A stretch of DNA of 64,000 nt from Paracoccus yeei ATCC BAA-599 (GCF_000622145.1 NZ_JHWH01000010.1:136310-200309), one strand, 5' to 3'. Positions 9,615 through 17,542 are shown, numbered from the stretch's first letter. The notes: generated by a model not told the origin, from the sequence alone. A program made the numbers and translations.

Positions 9615-10616
9615 ATGAACGACCTGACCCCCGTTTCCGGGGCCGATGCCCTGCATGCCCGGCTGACTGTCGTGGACGGGCTGATCGTGTCCGATTTCAA
9701 CCGCGCGATCTTCCAGGATATGCGGCGCGGCGGCATCACGGCCGCCAACTGCACCTGCTGCATCTGGGAGGGTTTCACCGGCACGATGCGCAACATCATG
9801 CAGTGGAAGCAGTGGTTTCGCGACAATGACGACCTGATCCTGCAAGTGCGCAGCACCGCCGACATCCGCCGCGCCAAGGCCGAGGGCAAAACCGGCATCA
9901 TCCTGGGCTGGCAGAACATCACCGGCATCGAGGATCAGATCGGCTATCTGTCGCTGTTCAAGGATCTGGGTGTCGGCATCATCCAGATGGCCTACAACAC
10001 CCAGAACCTTGTCGCGACCGGCTGCTATGAGTCCAGGGACGGCGGGCTGTCGGACTTCGGACACGAGGTGGTGGCCGAGATGAACCGCCTGGGGATCCTG
10101 TGCGATCTGTCCCATGTCGGCGCGCAAAGCAGCCGCGACGTGATCCTGGCCTCGCGCCAGCCGGTCGCCTATTCCCATTGCTTGCCCGCCGGGCTGAAGG
10201 CGCATCCGCGCAACAAGACGGACGAGGAGTTGCGCTTCATCATCGACCATGGCGGCTTCGTGGGCGTGACCATGTTTACGCCCTTCCTGGCACGTGGGGC
10301 CAACGCGACGGTCGACGACTATGTCGATGCAATGGAATACGTCATCAACCTCTGCGGCGAGGAGCGGGTCGGCTATGGCACCGACTTCACCCAGGGTCAT
10401 GGACAGAAGTTCTTCGACTGGATCAGCCATGACAAGGGCTATGCCCGCCGCCTGACGGATCTGGGCACGATCAAGAACCCGGCCGGCCTGGACTCGATCG
10501 GTCATACCAGCGCTCTGACCGCCGCCATGCAGCGCCGGAACTGGCCCGAAGCGAGGATCGAGCGCGTCATGGGCGAAAATTGGATCGCCCTGCTAGCCGA
10601 GGTCTGGCGGGGTTAA
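9615..10616 (+). CDS. M19 family membrane-dipeptidase-like protein with altered metal site
   Basis: A 333-residue protein of the renal dipeptidase (M19) family, the last gene of the importer operon, with AGGAGAAG before the ATG. Family residues line up with human dipeptidase by spacing: His167 in CDLSHVG, His188 in YSHC, Arg199 in HPRNKTDEE and Asp257 in GYGTDF match His198, His219, Arg230 and Asp288. The N-terminal HxD ligand pair is missing (DGLIV at 21-25 where DGHND is expected), and the bridging glutamate region reads LGWQN. The enzyme may therefore bind one metal or act on a different amide. There is no obvious signal peptide, so it is probably cytoplasmic and acts on what the transporter brings in. 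Confidence 0.85.
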   Translation: MNDLTPVSGADALHARLTVVDGLIVSDFNRAIFQDMRRGGITAANCTCCIWEGFTGTMRNIMQWKQWFRDNDDLILQVRSTADIRRAKAEGKTGIILGWQNITGIEDQIGYLSLFKDLGVGIIQMAYNTQNLVATGCYESRDGGLSDFGHEVVAEMNRLGILCDLSHVGAQSSRDVILASRQPVAYSHCLPAGLKAHPRNKTDEELRFIIDHGGFVGVTMFTPFLARGANATVDDYVDAMEYVINLCGEERVGYGTDFTQGHGQKFFDWISHDKGYARRLTDLGTIKNPAGLDSIGHTSALTAAMQRRNWPEARIERVMGENWIALLAEVWRG

Positions 10617-10634
10617 GAGGCCAATGGCTGTGAT

Positions 10635-10662
10635 GATGCGGCCGCCCTCCCCCGGCGGCATC
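10635..10662 (+). terminator. possible terminator after the importer operon
   Basis: An interrupted GC-rich hairpin starts 19 bases after the M19 stop: GATGC and CCGCC pair with GGCGG and CATC around a C-rich loop, with a small bulge, followed by AGTTT. The T-run is weak. The remaining ~50 bases up to the insertion sequence hold no recognisable gene. Confidence 0.35.
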
Positions 10663-10710
10663 AGTTTGACGTAACCCCGATCCGCCTGTGGCTCCGCCAT
10701 TTGTCATGTA

Positions 10711-10721
10711 TGGATGCCCCC
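10711..10721. repeat. subterminal inverted repeat of the IS, transposase 3' side
   Basis: TGGATGCCCCC is an 11-base perfect inverted match to the copy at 12075-12085. It lies about 260 bases beyond the transposase stop codon and marks the right side of the element in transposase orientation. Confidence 0.78.
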
Positions 10722-10979
10722 TTTCGTGCAAGTGGTATTTGAATAGCTCAGACGCGTGATCGGATGCGGTCATGTATCAGGCCTCATGGTGCGGCTCGAA
10801 CGTGGCCGCAGGCCGGTATGGCGATGCGCGGGTCAGAGGCAAATCAACAGAGCGAGCTCTTCGGCTCCACGACAAATACTGCTTTCTCCAACCCGGATCT
10901 TGTCGATCCTTTGCCCTTACTGTTCAGTGATCTCCTCACACGCCCGACGTACCGAGGCGCGATGGCAAGCTTTGCACTG
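10722..10979 (-). ncRNA. candidate guide (bridge/seek) RNA region of the IS1111-type element
   Basis: In IS1111-type elements the RNA that pairs with donor and target DNA is encoded in the non-coding stretch after the transposase gene. This 258-base segment occupies exactly that place, has no credible reading frame, and is otherwise unexplained. It contains the 9-mer GTCATGTAT (plus strand, 10769-10777), which also occurs at 10703-10711 across the edge of the element and its flank; a guide loop is expected to share sequence with such a junction. RNA limits and folding cannot be fixed by eye, and the assignment rests on family knowledge plus this match. Confidence 0.45.
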
Positions 10980-12008
10980 TCATGCCATCGTCGCCGCCGG
11001 GTTCCGGTAATCTTCCTGTTTCGTCATCATGGCCCAGAGACCTCGCGCCATTTTGTTCGCCAAGGCGACAGCGGCAACCATGCGTGGCTTGCGCCCCCGC
11101 AAGCGAACAAGCCATCCATGCTTTGAACTGCCATAGCGCTCGACCGCCTGCAGCACAGCCATTGCGCCGGAGATCAGGAGCCTTCGGATGTCGCGCTGTC
11201 CCATCTTCGAGGTTTTGCCCAGACGGGGTTTGCCTCCCGTCGAATGCTGGCGGGGCACGAGCCCCAGCCACGCGGCAAAGTCCCTACCGCGCCGAAAGCT
11301 GGTCAGATCAGGTGCAAATGTTTCGATCGCCAATGCCGTGATCGGCCCGACGCCGGGCATGGTTTGAGCACGACGCGTCGAAGCTGCTTCCTTCGTAGCC
11401 TGGCCCATCTTGCGGTCGAGTTCCGCAATGCGTTCACTCAACCCTTCGATCGCGTTCAGATACATCTGGCCGAGTTCTCGGACCGTGGCGGGCAAGGGCG
11501 TTTTCACGTCACCGATGGCGTCCGCAAGCTTCTTGAGCTGGGCAACTCCTCGCGCCGCGACCAGGCCATGCTCGGCAAGATGCCCGCGAAGGGCGTTGAT
11601 CATTTGGGTGCGCTGGCCGACAAACATCTGCCGCGTCCGAAACAGCATCGCGCGGGCTTGCTGGTCTTCGGTCTTCAAAGCCACAAAGCGCATTGTCGGA
11701 CGCACCGCAGCTTCCACGATCGCCTCGGCATCCGCGCAATCGTTCTTCTGGCGTTTGACGAATGGCTTCACGTAGACCGGCGGGATCAGGCGCACTTCAT
11801 GTCCAAACGTCTCGAAAGCGCGGCCCCAGCCATGCGCCGTCGCACACGCCTCCATGGCGACAACGCACCGCGGTACCTGAGACATGAACGCAAGTAGCTG
11901 GCCACGCGAAAGCCTTTTGCGAAACACGACGGATCCGTCGTGACCGGCACCGTGCAGGTGGAAAATGCGCTTTGCCAGATCGATCCCGATAATCGTAACC
12001 TCGGACAT
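10980..12008 (-). CDS. IS110-family DEDD transposase (IS1111 type)
   Basis: A 342-residue RNA-guided DEDD recombinase. The RuvC-like acidic residues are Asp10 in IIGIDLAK, Glu53 in VAMEACATA, and Asp90 and Asp93 in KNDCADAEA; the C-terminal transposase_20 part has TMPGVGPITALAIETF, and the serine expected for strand transfer is Ser256 in RQHSTGGK. All catalytic residues are present and the frame is intact, so the protein may be active. GGAGGGAG precedes the start at MSEVTIIG. It would excise and insert the element by using an RNA from the adjacent non-coding region. Codon use is less biased to G/C at third positions than in neighbouring core genes, in line with transfer. Confidence 0.93.
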   Translation of the reverse strand: MSEVTIIGIDLAKRIFHLHGAGHDGSVVFRKRLSRGQLLAFMSQVPRCVVAMEACATAHGWGRAFETFGHEVRLIPPVYVKPFVKRQKNDCADAEAIVEAAVRPTMRFVALKTEDQQARAMLFRTRQMFVGQRTQMINALRGHLAEHGLVAARGVAQLKKLADAIGDVKTPLPATVRELGQMYLNAIEGLSERIAELDRKMGQATKEAASTRRAQTMPGVGPITALAIETFAPDLTSFRRGRDFAAWLGLVPRQHSTGGKPRLGKTSKMGQRDIRRLLISGAMAVLQAVERYGSSKHGWLVRLRGRKPRMVAAVALANKMARGLWAMMTKQEDYRNPAATMA

Positions 12009-12074
12009 GGATGCTCCCTCCTTCTGTGATGGCTTCAACACGCATCACCTTGGCACATTGCGATGCCGTCAGGT

Positions 12075-12085
12075 GGGGGCATCCA
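12075..12085. repeat. subterminal inverted repeat of the IS, transposase 5' side
   Basis: GGGGGCATCCA, the exact complement of the repeat at 10711-10721, lies 66 bases upstream of the transposase start. The sequence outside it resumes the reading frame of a prophage-like gene. Confidence 0.78.
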
Positions 12086-12697
12086 CGCCATCAACGCTGG
12101 TTCAACCAGGGCGCCGCCGGCGCGCTGTTCGATGCCACGGTCTCGGGCGCGCCGCTGACACGGATCGGAAACACCCTGCAGCTCTCCGGCTCGACAGGCA
12201 CGCCGACCCTGGCCACACGGGCCAGCATCATGGGCATCCGCCTGATGTGGGTCATGGACTGTGCCGGGCTGACGGCGAACATGCGGCTGTTCGGCTCGGA
12301 TGTGGCCGGGACCGACGATTACGAGCTGCGCATGATCGTGGCGTTCAACCACATCTATGCCTGGACCAACAATGGCGGGACCTCGTCCGGGCAGAACATC
12401 CATTCCGGCAACTATACATATCCCACCAGCGGGCTGCACCTCTTCGAAATCGAACTGAGCCCAGCCGGATGGGCGGTCTATCTGGACGGCGCGCTGATCG
12501 GCTCGGCCGCCATTCTCGCCGCGCCCTTCCAGACCGACTTCCTGCTCGACCGGATCGGCCAGGGCGCAACCACCGCTGTGCCCCTGGTCGCCGATATGGG
12601 CGACATCCTGGGCGTTCGGCTCGGCGCCGGGGCCGAGGACACGATCGCGGAGGCCCGCACCTTCCTGCGCCGCCGCTTCCCGGGCCTGCCGCAATGA
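12086..12697 (+). pseudogene. prophage structural-type protein, 5' end removed by the IS
   Basis: About 203 codons remain of a protein reading RHQRWFNQGAAGALFDA onward to FLRRRFPGLPQ. It has a lectin/concanavalin-like pattern of short beta strands (for example GLHLFEIELSPAGWAVYLDG) typical of phage tail-fibre or surface-display proteins. The open frame continues upstream only into the insertion sequence, so the original start is lost. Its stop overlaps the start of the next gene (ATGA), showing that they were one phage operon. I do not recognise a specific family; a phage tail or capsid decoration role is an inference from composition and neighbour. Confidence 0.6.
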
Positions 12698-13029
12698 TCC
12701 GCGACCTGCTCACGGCCGAGGCGCAGCGCGACCCCTATGTCTGGGCGGCCGTTCTGGCCGCTCATGCCGGCATCGGCGTGGCGCTGTGGGTGCTGACCGG
12801 CAGCCTGGTCGCCGTCGGCGGCATCTATGCCGGATTCGAGCTGGTCCAGGCCCTGACCAGCCGCCGCGCGCTATGGTGGGACAGCCTGCTCGACTGGTCG
12901 GCCGTGAGCCTGGGGGCGGTGCTGGGATGGGCGCTCGAGGCCGGGCAGCGGCCGATCCAGATGGGCGCGATCGCCTCGGTAGCGGTCGTCGCTGTCATGG
13001 GCGCGGCGGTCAGGAGGGCTAAACTTTAG
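12694..13029 (+). CDS. small prophage-type membrane protein
   Basis: A 111-residue protein with three to four hydrophobic segments (VWAAVLAAHAGIGVALWVL, LVAVGGIYAGFELVQAL, VSLGAVLGWALEA, GAIASVAVVAVMGAA) and a short basic tail RRAKL. It overlaps the truncated upstream gene by four bases. Size and position at the end of a phage-like gene pair suggest a holin-like or phage-encoded membrane protein, but there is no diagnostic motif. It looks intact but probably has no upstream promoter now that the insertion sequence has replaced the preceding genes. Confidence 0.55.
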   Translation: MIRDLLTAEAQRDPYVWAAVLAAHAGIGVALWVLTGSLVAVGGIYAGFELVQALTSRRALWWDSLLDWSAVSLGAVLGWALEAGQRPIQMGAIASVAVVAVMGAAVRRAKL

Positions 13030-13067
13030 GGCCGAAAAGTTGAAAGTGGCGCGCCACGTCCAACTTT
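13021..13067. repeat. palindromic repeat, copy 1
   Basis: The 21-mer at 13021-13041 (AAACTTTAGGGCCGAAAAGT plus T) recurs exactly at 26913-26933. It leads into a 32-bp near-palindrome at 13036-13067 (AAAGTTG ... GTGGCGCGCCAC ... CAACTTT, two mismatched pairs). The repeat overlaps the last codons of the prophage membrane protein and could act as the phage operon terminator or as the end of a small mobile repeat. The following ~190 bases to the next terminator hold nothing I recognise. Confidence 0.6.
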
Positions 13068-13261
13068 CCTTTTGGGTGTCAGGATGAGAGGAGCAGAGGG
13101 CCAGCCGGCTGCGATCCTGACAGGGCGAGCGAAAAATTTTCGTGCCAAACCTAGTTCGCCGTTCTGCCAAAGCTGGATCGCGCTAACAGTCCGGAAGCTG
13201 GACCGCGCCAACAGTTACAAGCTACAGTTGGTTCCACAGTGGTTCCACGAACCGCACAAAG

Positions 13262-13293
13262 AAAAAAGGCCGCCTGAACGAACGGCCTTTTTT
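13262..13293 (-). terminator. intrinsic terminator after tRNA-Thr
   Basis: AAAAAAGGCCG and CGGCCTTTTTT are perfect inverted repeats around a 10-base loop, giving T-runs on both strands. It lies 22 bases past the 3' end of the tRNA gene on the minus strand and could also stop transcripts leaving the prophage remnant on the plus strand. Confidence 0.8.
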
Positions 13294-13314
13294 CCAGCGA
13301 CTTCACCACCTTAG

Positions 13315-13390
13315 TGGTGCCGGTGAAGGGACTCGAACCCCCGACCCCATCATTACGAATGACGTGCTCTACCAGCTGAGCTACACCGGC
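13315..13390 (-). tRNA. tRNA-Thr (anticodon CGT)
   Basis: A 76-base cloverleaf reads GCCGGTGTAGCTCAGCTGGT at the 5' end. The acceptor stem is GCCGGTG/CACCGGC, the D-stem GCTC/GAGC, the anticodon stem CGTCA/TGATG with loop TTCGTAA, the variable loop GGGTC and the T-loop TTCGAGT, with an encoded ACCA end. Anticodon CGT reads ACG (Thr). Two G-T pairs close the T-stem. tRNA genes are frequent phage integration sites, and a prophage remnant lies on its 3' side. Confidence 0.96.
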
Positions 13391-13444
13391 GTTCCGCTAT
13401 GTGCCGCGCCGGATAGCAGGTTCCGGCGCGGGCGAAAAGGGGGG

Positions 13445-15256
13445 TCAGCGACTTTTCCCCGACAAGTTTGCACTCTCCTCGGGCGGCTCGACGTCGGGGC
13501 GGACGGGCAGGACGTCGGCATCCGCGGCGATCCTGGCCGGGGCCGCCTCGGGAGGGGGCGGCACGGCCGAGGGCTGGGCAGGGGGTGTGGGCAGGGGTTC
13601 GGGGTCGGTCACCGTCATCGCGGGCTCAGCCTCGGCCAAGGGGCGGCGATAGTCGGATTCGCGCGGGACCATGCCGGGGGCCACGTCGGGCACCTCGACC
13701 ACGACGGGCCGGGCGTGCCTTGGCGGAGGCGCATACGGCTCGTCCCGCTCGACCATGCCGGGGCGACTGGCCGGGGCGGGCCGCGACGCGGCAGAAGCCG
13801 CCGCGGCCTCCGGTATCTTGCCACCGGCCGGCGCCTCGTGGGGCGCCGTGTCTCCATTCGCCTTGTCCTGGGGTGCACCGACCAGCAGGGGCAGCAGTTC
13901 GACCCCGTTCGGGGCGACCCCGGCCGAGGCGGTGGCGCTGTCCGGCTCGCGCCAGGTCAGGGTATCGAAACCGCCGCAGCTGTCGCAGACCGGGGCCCAG
14001 TCCGCCATGACGTTGTGGCACTTGTCGCAGACCCATTGCGGGCCGCGGCTGGCGGTCATGGCGCGGGCCAGAGTCGCGCGCACTAGGGCGTCGTCCGCGC
14101 CCTCGCCCCGCTCGACCGCCGCCAGGATCGACAGCGACCGCACGGTCGGGTGCTTGGCCGGGATGTCCCCCAGCGCGCGGCGGGCGCCCGGGAAATCCTC
14201 GGCCGCAAGCAGCAGTTCGGCGCGCAGAAGCTTGGATTCCTCGTGTTCGGGGTTCTGACGGATCAGGTCCTCGAACCGGCGCAGGCGGGCGGCCGGGGTC
14301 TCGTCCGGAACGATCTCGGCATAGGTGGCGGCGACCGAGGGGTGCGGCCGCACCGACCAGGTCTTTTGCAGGACGCGGCTGGCATTGCGGAAATCGTTCT
14401 GCGCGATGTAGCTGCGCGCCGCCAGAACGGCCGCCGGAATCAGGTCGGGGCTGGCGCGGTTCGCGGAAATCGCGGCCTCGCGCGCGCTGATCGAATTGCC
14501 CTCGGCCAGCACTTCCGAGGCCTCCTTCAGCGCCAGCACGGCATCGCGGCGGATATGCACGTCCTGCGGCAACAGCCCCTGCTTGCGCTTGTCCTTGAGC
14601 ACGGCGCGCGCGCCCTTCCAGTCGCCCTGCCGGGTCTGCAACTCCAGCAGCATGTCCTGGACCTCGGTGTGGCGCGGCTTCAGCGCATAGGCCTTTTGCG
14701 CCAGCTTCAGGGCGGTGGCGGTGTCGCCCTCGTCCAGTTTCTGGCGCATCAGGCCGCGGATGCCCACGAACCGGGTGCGGTCGTCCGACAGCATGGTGCG
14801 ATAGACCTCGGAGGCCTTGCGGTTGTCGCCGGCGGTCTCGGCGGCCTGGGCGGCCAGCAGGTTCGTCACATGCGGCTTGTCCAGGAACTTGGCGGCGCGC
14901 GCCGCCTTGTCCTGCGCCAGCCGCCCCTCGCCCGAGGCGACGGCCAGCATCCCCTCGGACAGCGCCTCGTAGCCCTTGCGCTCGCGCGAGCGGGCGAAAT
15001 AGCGGTCGATGGCGGTTTCGTCCCCCATCAGGAAGCGGATGAAGGCCAGAGCCAGGCCCAGCACATTGAAGGCGATCCAGCCTGCGGCCAGCAGCAGGAC
15101 CAGCGCGATCAGCGCCTGCACCGGGCCCAGCGTGTATTCGGTGCCGGCATAGACCAGCCGCAGCGCGTGGCCGGTTTCCGACAGTTGCACCGCGCCCAGC
15201 GCAAGGCACAGGACGACGGCAAAGAAGATCAGGATTTTCAGCGCGGAAAGCAGCAT
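13445..15256 (-). CDS. HemY-like inner-membrane TPR protein with C-terminal zinc ribbon
   Basis: A 603-residue protein. Residues 1-75 hold two membrane helices (LKILIFFAVVLCLALGAVQL and ALIALVLLLAAGWIAF) of the HemY N-terminal type. Residues ~100-400 are tetratricopeptide repeats. A rubredoxin-like zinc ribbon follows with Cys410, Cys413, Cys424 and Cys427 (WVCDKCHN ... VCDSCGGF), recalling LapB. The last ~165 residues are Pro/Ala-rich and probably disordered. It is third in hemD-mic60-hemY order, 10 bases after the Mic60 gene; alphaproteobacterial heme clusters carry this TPR protein (called Orf52 in some work) beside Mic60. Its role in heme synthesis or membrane shape is not established. 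It was named by family, not by function. Confidence 0.85.
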   Translation of the reverse strand: MLLSALKILIFFAVVLCLALGAVQLSETGHALRLVYAGTEYTLGPVQALIALVLLLAAGWIAFNVLGLALAFIRFLMGDETAIDRYFARSRERKGYEALSEGMLAVASGEGRLAQDKAARAAKFLDKPHVTNLLAAQAAETAGDNRKASEVYRTMLSDDRTRFVGIRGLMRQKLDEGDTATALKLAQKAYALKPRHTEVQDMLLELQTRQGDWKGARAVLKDKRKQGLLPQDVHIRRDAVLALKEASEVLAEGNSISAREAAISANRASPDLIPAAVLAARSYIAQNDFRNASRVLQKTWSVRPHPSVAATYAEIVPDETPAARLRRFEDLIRQNPEHEESKLLRAELLLAAEDFPGARRALGDIPAKHPTVRSLSILAAVERGEGADDALVRATLARAMTASRGPQWVCDKCHNVMADWAPVCDSCGGFDTLTWREPDSATASAGVAPNGVELLPLLVGAPQDKANGDTAPHEAPAGGKIPEAAAASAASRPAPASRPGMVERDEPYAPPPRHARPVVVEVPDVAPGMVPRESDYRRPLAEAEPAMTVTDPEPLPTPPAQPSAVPPPPEAAPARIAADADVLPVRPDVEPPEESANLSGKSR

Positions 15257-15266
15257 GACGGGCCCC

Positions 15267-16691
15267 TTACCTGCCGCCCGCGGCCAGTTCGGCCAGCGCG
15301 GTATTGGCATCGACCCAGATGCGGGCGCGATCCGTCCAGGACTTCATCGCGTTCTGCCCGGACTGCGGCAGGGTCGCGATCTCGTCCAGGGCGGTGGCAA
15401 TGGCGCCGGCCTCGACCGCCGCATTGGCGCGCGACAGGATGGCGTCGGGATCGCTGCCCTCGCGCGGCTCGACCGAGCGCGCGCCGGTCTGGACCCGCAG
15501 GAAGTTACCGATCAGCCCCATCGTGCCCTCGCTTTCGGCAACCGCGTCCAGCGAGGCGCGCAGCCCCGCCCGCGCCGCCGCCGGAAACTCGGCGCGCAGC
15601 TGGACCAGGCGCGGGATCTCGCCCTTCAGGACCTCGGGAACCTCGATGCCGGCGGCGGCCAGATCGGCCAGCGCCTGATCGCGCGGCGCGCCGGCCTCGA
15701 AGGCGGTGGCAAGCGCCGCCGCGGCGGTCGCTGCCTGGGCCTGGCGGTTCGCAGCCTCGGTGCTTTGCTGCAGTTCGCGCGCCTGCGAGGCAAGCGTCTG
15801 GACCTGCTCGGCGGTGGCGGGATCGACCGTCGGGCGCGCGGCCAGTTCCTCGATCCGGGCGGCCTGCTGGTCCAGCCGGCCGCGCAATTCATCCAGCGCC
15901 GCCGGGTCGACGGTCGGGGCGGGCGCGGGCTCGGGCTCGGGCTGCTGTTGCAGGCGGTTCGTCACGTCGGTCAGGCCGCGTTCCAGCCCGGCGATGCGAT
16001 CCTCGAGCGCGGGCGGGATCGAGCCTGGGGGCGCGGCGGGCAGGTCGGCCAGCGCCTGGCGGGCGGCGTCGGCCCCGGCCTGGGCCGCGCTGTTGCGCAA
16101 GGCCTCGATCTCGGCCTGCACCTCGCTGCGGGCGGCGGCGACGGCGGCGTCGCGGGCGGCGGCAAGGCCCGCCTCATCGGGCTGGCCGTTGGCCGCGACC
16201 GGGCGCCATTCGGGCGGCAGATGCGGGATCGCCCAGAAGGTCGCACCGGCGCCAAGCCCCGCGGCGACGACACCGCCCAGGACCAGCGGAAGAAAGCCGC
16301 CGCGCCGCACCTCGACCACCTTTGCGGGGGCGGAGGTCGTGGCCGTAGTAGTCGCGGAAACGGGGGGCGCGCCCGACGGCGAGGATGAGGACGACTTCGG
16401 ATCGGGGCGGCCCGAGGCAGGGACCGTGCTGGAGGCCGCGGCCTTGGCCTCGGCGGCGGTGTCTGCCTTGGGCTTGGACTTGTCCTCGGCAGCCTTGCGC
16501 GCGGCGGCGGGCTTGCCCTTGGCCGCATCGCCCACCAGCGTCGATTCGATGGCGGGCTTGGGCGCGGCCGCTGCCGTCTCGGGCGCCTTGGCCTCGGCCG
16601 GGCGGGACTGGATCGCGGCGCCCGCCACCGGCTGCTTTTTCGGCTGCGGGGTTGCGGGGGGTTGGCTCGATGTCTTGTCTTGCTCGTTCAC
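15267..16691 (-). CDS. Mic60/mitofilin-family inner-membrane protein
   Basis: A 474-residue protein with a disordered Ala/Pro/Lys-rich N-terminus (1-130), one membrane helix at about 133-154 (PLVLGGVVAAGLGAGATFWA), a long coiled-coil-prone middle and a mitofilin-like C-terminal domain (NFLRVQTGARSVEPREGSDP, then LPQSGQNAMKSWTDRA). Alphaproteobacterial Mic60 homologues sit in heme-synthesis loci and can bend membranes; this gene lies between hemD and the HemY-like TPR gene, the known arrangement. The protein probably spans the inner membrane with the coiled coil in the periplasm. The family call comes from architecture and context rather than from an alignment. Confidence 0.8.
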   Translation of the reverse strand: MNEQDKTSSQPPATPQPKKQPVAGAAIQSRPAEAKAPETAAAAPKPAIESTLVGDAAKGKPAAARKAAEDKSKPKADTAAEAKAAASSTVPASGRPDPKSSSSSPSGAPPVSATTTATTSAPAKVVEVRRGGFLPLVLGGVVAAGLGAGATFWAIPHLPPEWRPVAANGQPDEAGLAAARDAAVAAARSEVQAEIEALRNSAAQAGADAARQALADLPAAPPGSIPPALEDRIAGLERGLTDVTNRLQQQPEPEPAPAPTVDPAALDELRGRLDQQAARIEELAARPTVDPATAEQVQTLASQARELQQSTEAANRQAQAATAAAALATAFEAGAPRDQALADLAAAGIEVPEVLKGEIPRLVQLRAEFPAAARAGLRASLDAVAESEGTMGLIGNFLRVQTGARSVEPREGSDPDAILSRANAAVEAGAIATALDEIATLPQSGQNAMKSWTDRARIWVDANTALAELAAGGR

Positions 16692-16810
16692 TGTCTTTCC
16701 CCGTTCCTTTTCGGCCTTCGGACGTTCTTGCCCGGCGGCCTGCGGATCGCCTGCCGGATCGTTCGTTCCGACGCAGTCTAGTCCCCGCCTTGGTGCGCCT
16801 CAACCCACCG

Positions 16811-17473
16811 TCAGCACGATTGTTCCGGCGCCAGCAGGCGGGCAAGGGCGGCGCGGATTCCGGCACCGTCGGGCGTGGGCGCCAGCGCCTGGCGCGCAGA
16901 GGGCGCATCGAATGCCGCCGCGGCCGCCGCGCTGATCGGCGCGACCCACAAGGGCGCGCGGGCATCCCGCGCCATCGCCGCCGCCAGCCGGGCCGTCCGG
17001 GGCGAGAACAGCGGCAGGATCACCGGCCCCGCGCCGGCCAGCAGCTTCAGCGCCTGCGGGGTTGGGGCCTGCGCCTGCTGGTCGTAGACGACCATGCCGG
17101 GCACCGGCAGTTCGCGGGCGACATGGGCGCCGTGCGGGTGCAGCCAGCCCGGGCCGAGGCCCTCCAGCATGGGCATCATGCCCGCCGCGTCCCCCGGCCC
17201 CTCGGTCACGTCGAACCCCGCCGCGCGCGCCGCGCAGGCCGTCGCCGGGCCCACGCAGATCGCGGGCCGGCCGCGTCCCGGCCCCGCCCAGGGCACCGCA
17301 TGGGCCGAGGTCAGCACCAGCCCGCGCGCCTGGGCCAGCCGCGCCGCGTCATGCGCCACCCCCACGATGCGCAGCAGCGGCGCGATCACGACCGGCGGCC
17401 CGCCGGGCCCCAGCCCTGCGGCAAAGCGTCGCGCCGCGGCCTCGGGTCGCGTCAGCAGGATGGTCGGCGGCAT
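16811..17473 (-). CDS. hemD: uroporphyrinogen-III synthase
   Basis: A 220-residue HemD, which closes hydroxymethylbilane to uroporphyrinogen III in the heme, siroheme and cobalamin pathway. It begins [17 protein letters not shown] and has the weakly conserved family blocks ([45 protein letters not shown]). HemD proteins are diverse, but the first block and the genomic place are typical. hemC is not beside it. It is divergent from tsaD with 69 bases between the starts, and the Mic60 gene follows after 119 bases. Confidence 0.88.
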   Translation of the reverse strand: MPPTILLTRPEAAARRFAAGLGPGGPPVVIAPLLRIVGVAHDAARLAQARGLVLTSAHAVPWAGPGRGRPAICVGPATACAARAAGFDVTEGPGDAAGMMPMLEGLGPGWLHPHGAHVARELPVPGMVVYDQQAQAPTPQALKLLAGAGPVILPLFSPRTARLAAAMARDARAPLWVAPISAAAAAAFDAPSARQALAPTPDGAGIRAALARLLAPEQSC

Positions 17474-17542
17474 GGCATTCGGCCCGCTTGGGTGCTAGTG
17501 GGACATGCCTAGGCCACCGGCCTTTCGCGGACAAGGACAAGC

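Larger units (their letters stand above)
10711..12085 (-). mobile_element. IS110-family insertion sequence, IS1111 type
   Basis: The element is defined by an inverted pair: TGGATGCCCCC at 10711-10721 and its exact complement at 12075-12085. Between them lie one DEDD transposase gene (minus strand) and about 260 bases of non-coding DNA on its 3' side. Subterminal inverted repeats, a short 5' side and a long 3' non-coding side are the layout of the IS1111 group of IS110 elements. The true ends should lie a few bases outside the repeats; no target-site duplication is expected or visible. It is inserted between the importer operon and a truncated prophage gene. Confidence 0.82.

Noticed and set aside
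10567..10773. A 68-codon minus-strand frame with a His-rich stretch across the IS edge
   Set aside because: It spans the M19 3' end, the flank and the IS terminus, with no ribosome-binding site and no conservation visible.
12011..12697. An intact-looking gene starting at an ATG inside the insertion sequence
   Set aside because: The first ~25 codons come from the IS edge and its inverted repeat; only the sequence after 12085 belongs to the prophage gene, so it is a truncated gene with a fortuitous start.
10617..13390. A defence island or CRISPR array in the accessory region
   Set aside because: There are no direct repeats with regular spacers, no cas genes and no restriction or toxin-antitoxin genes; the content is one IS and a phage fragment.
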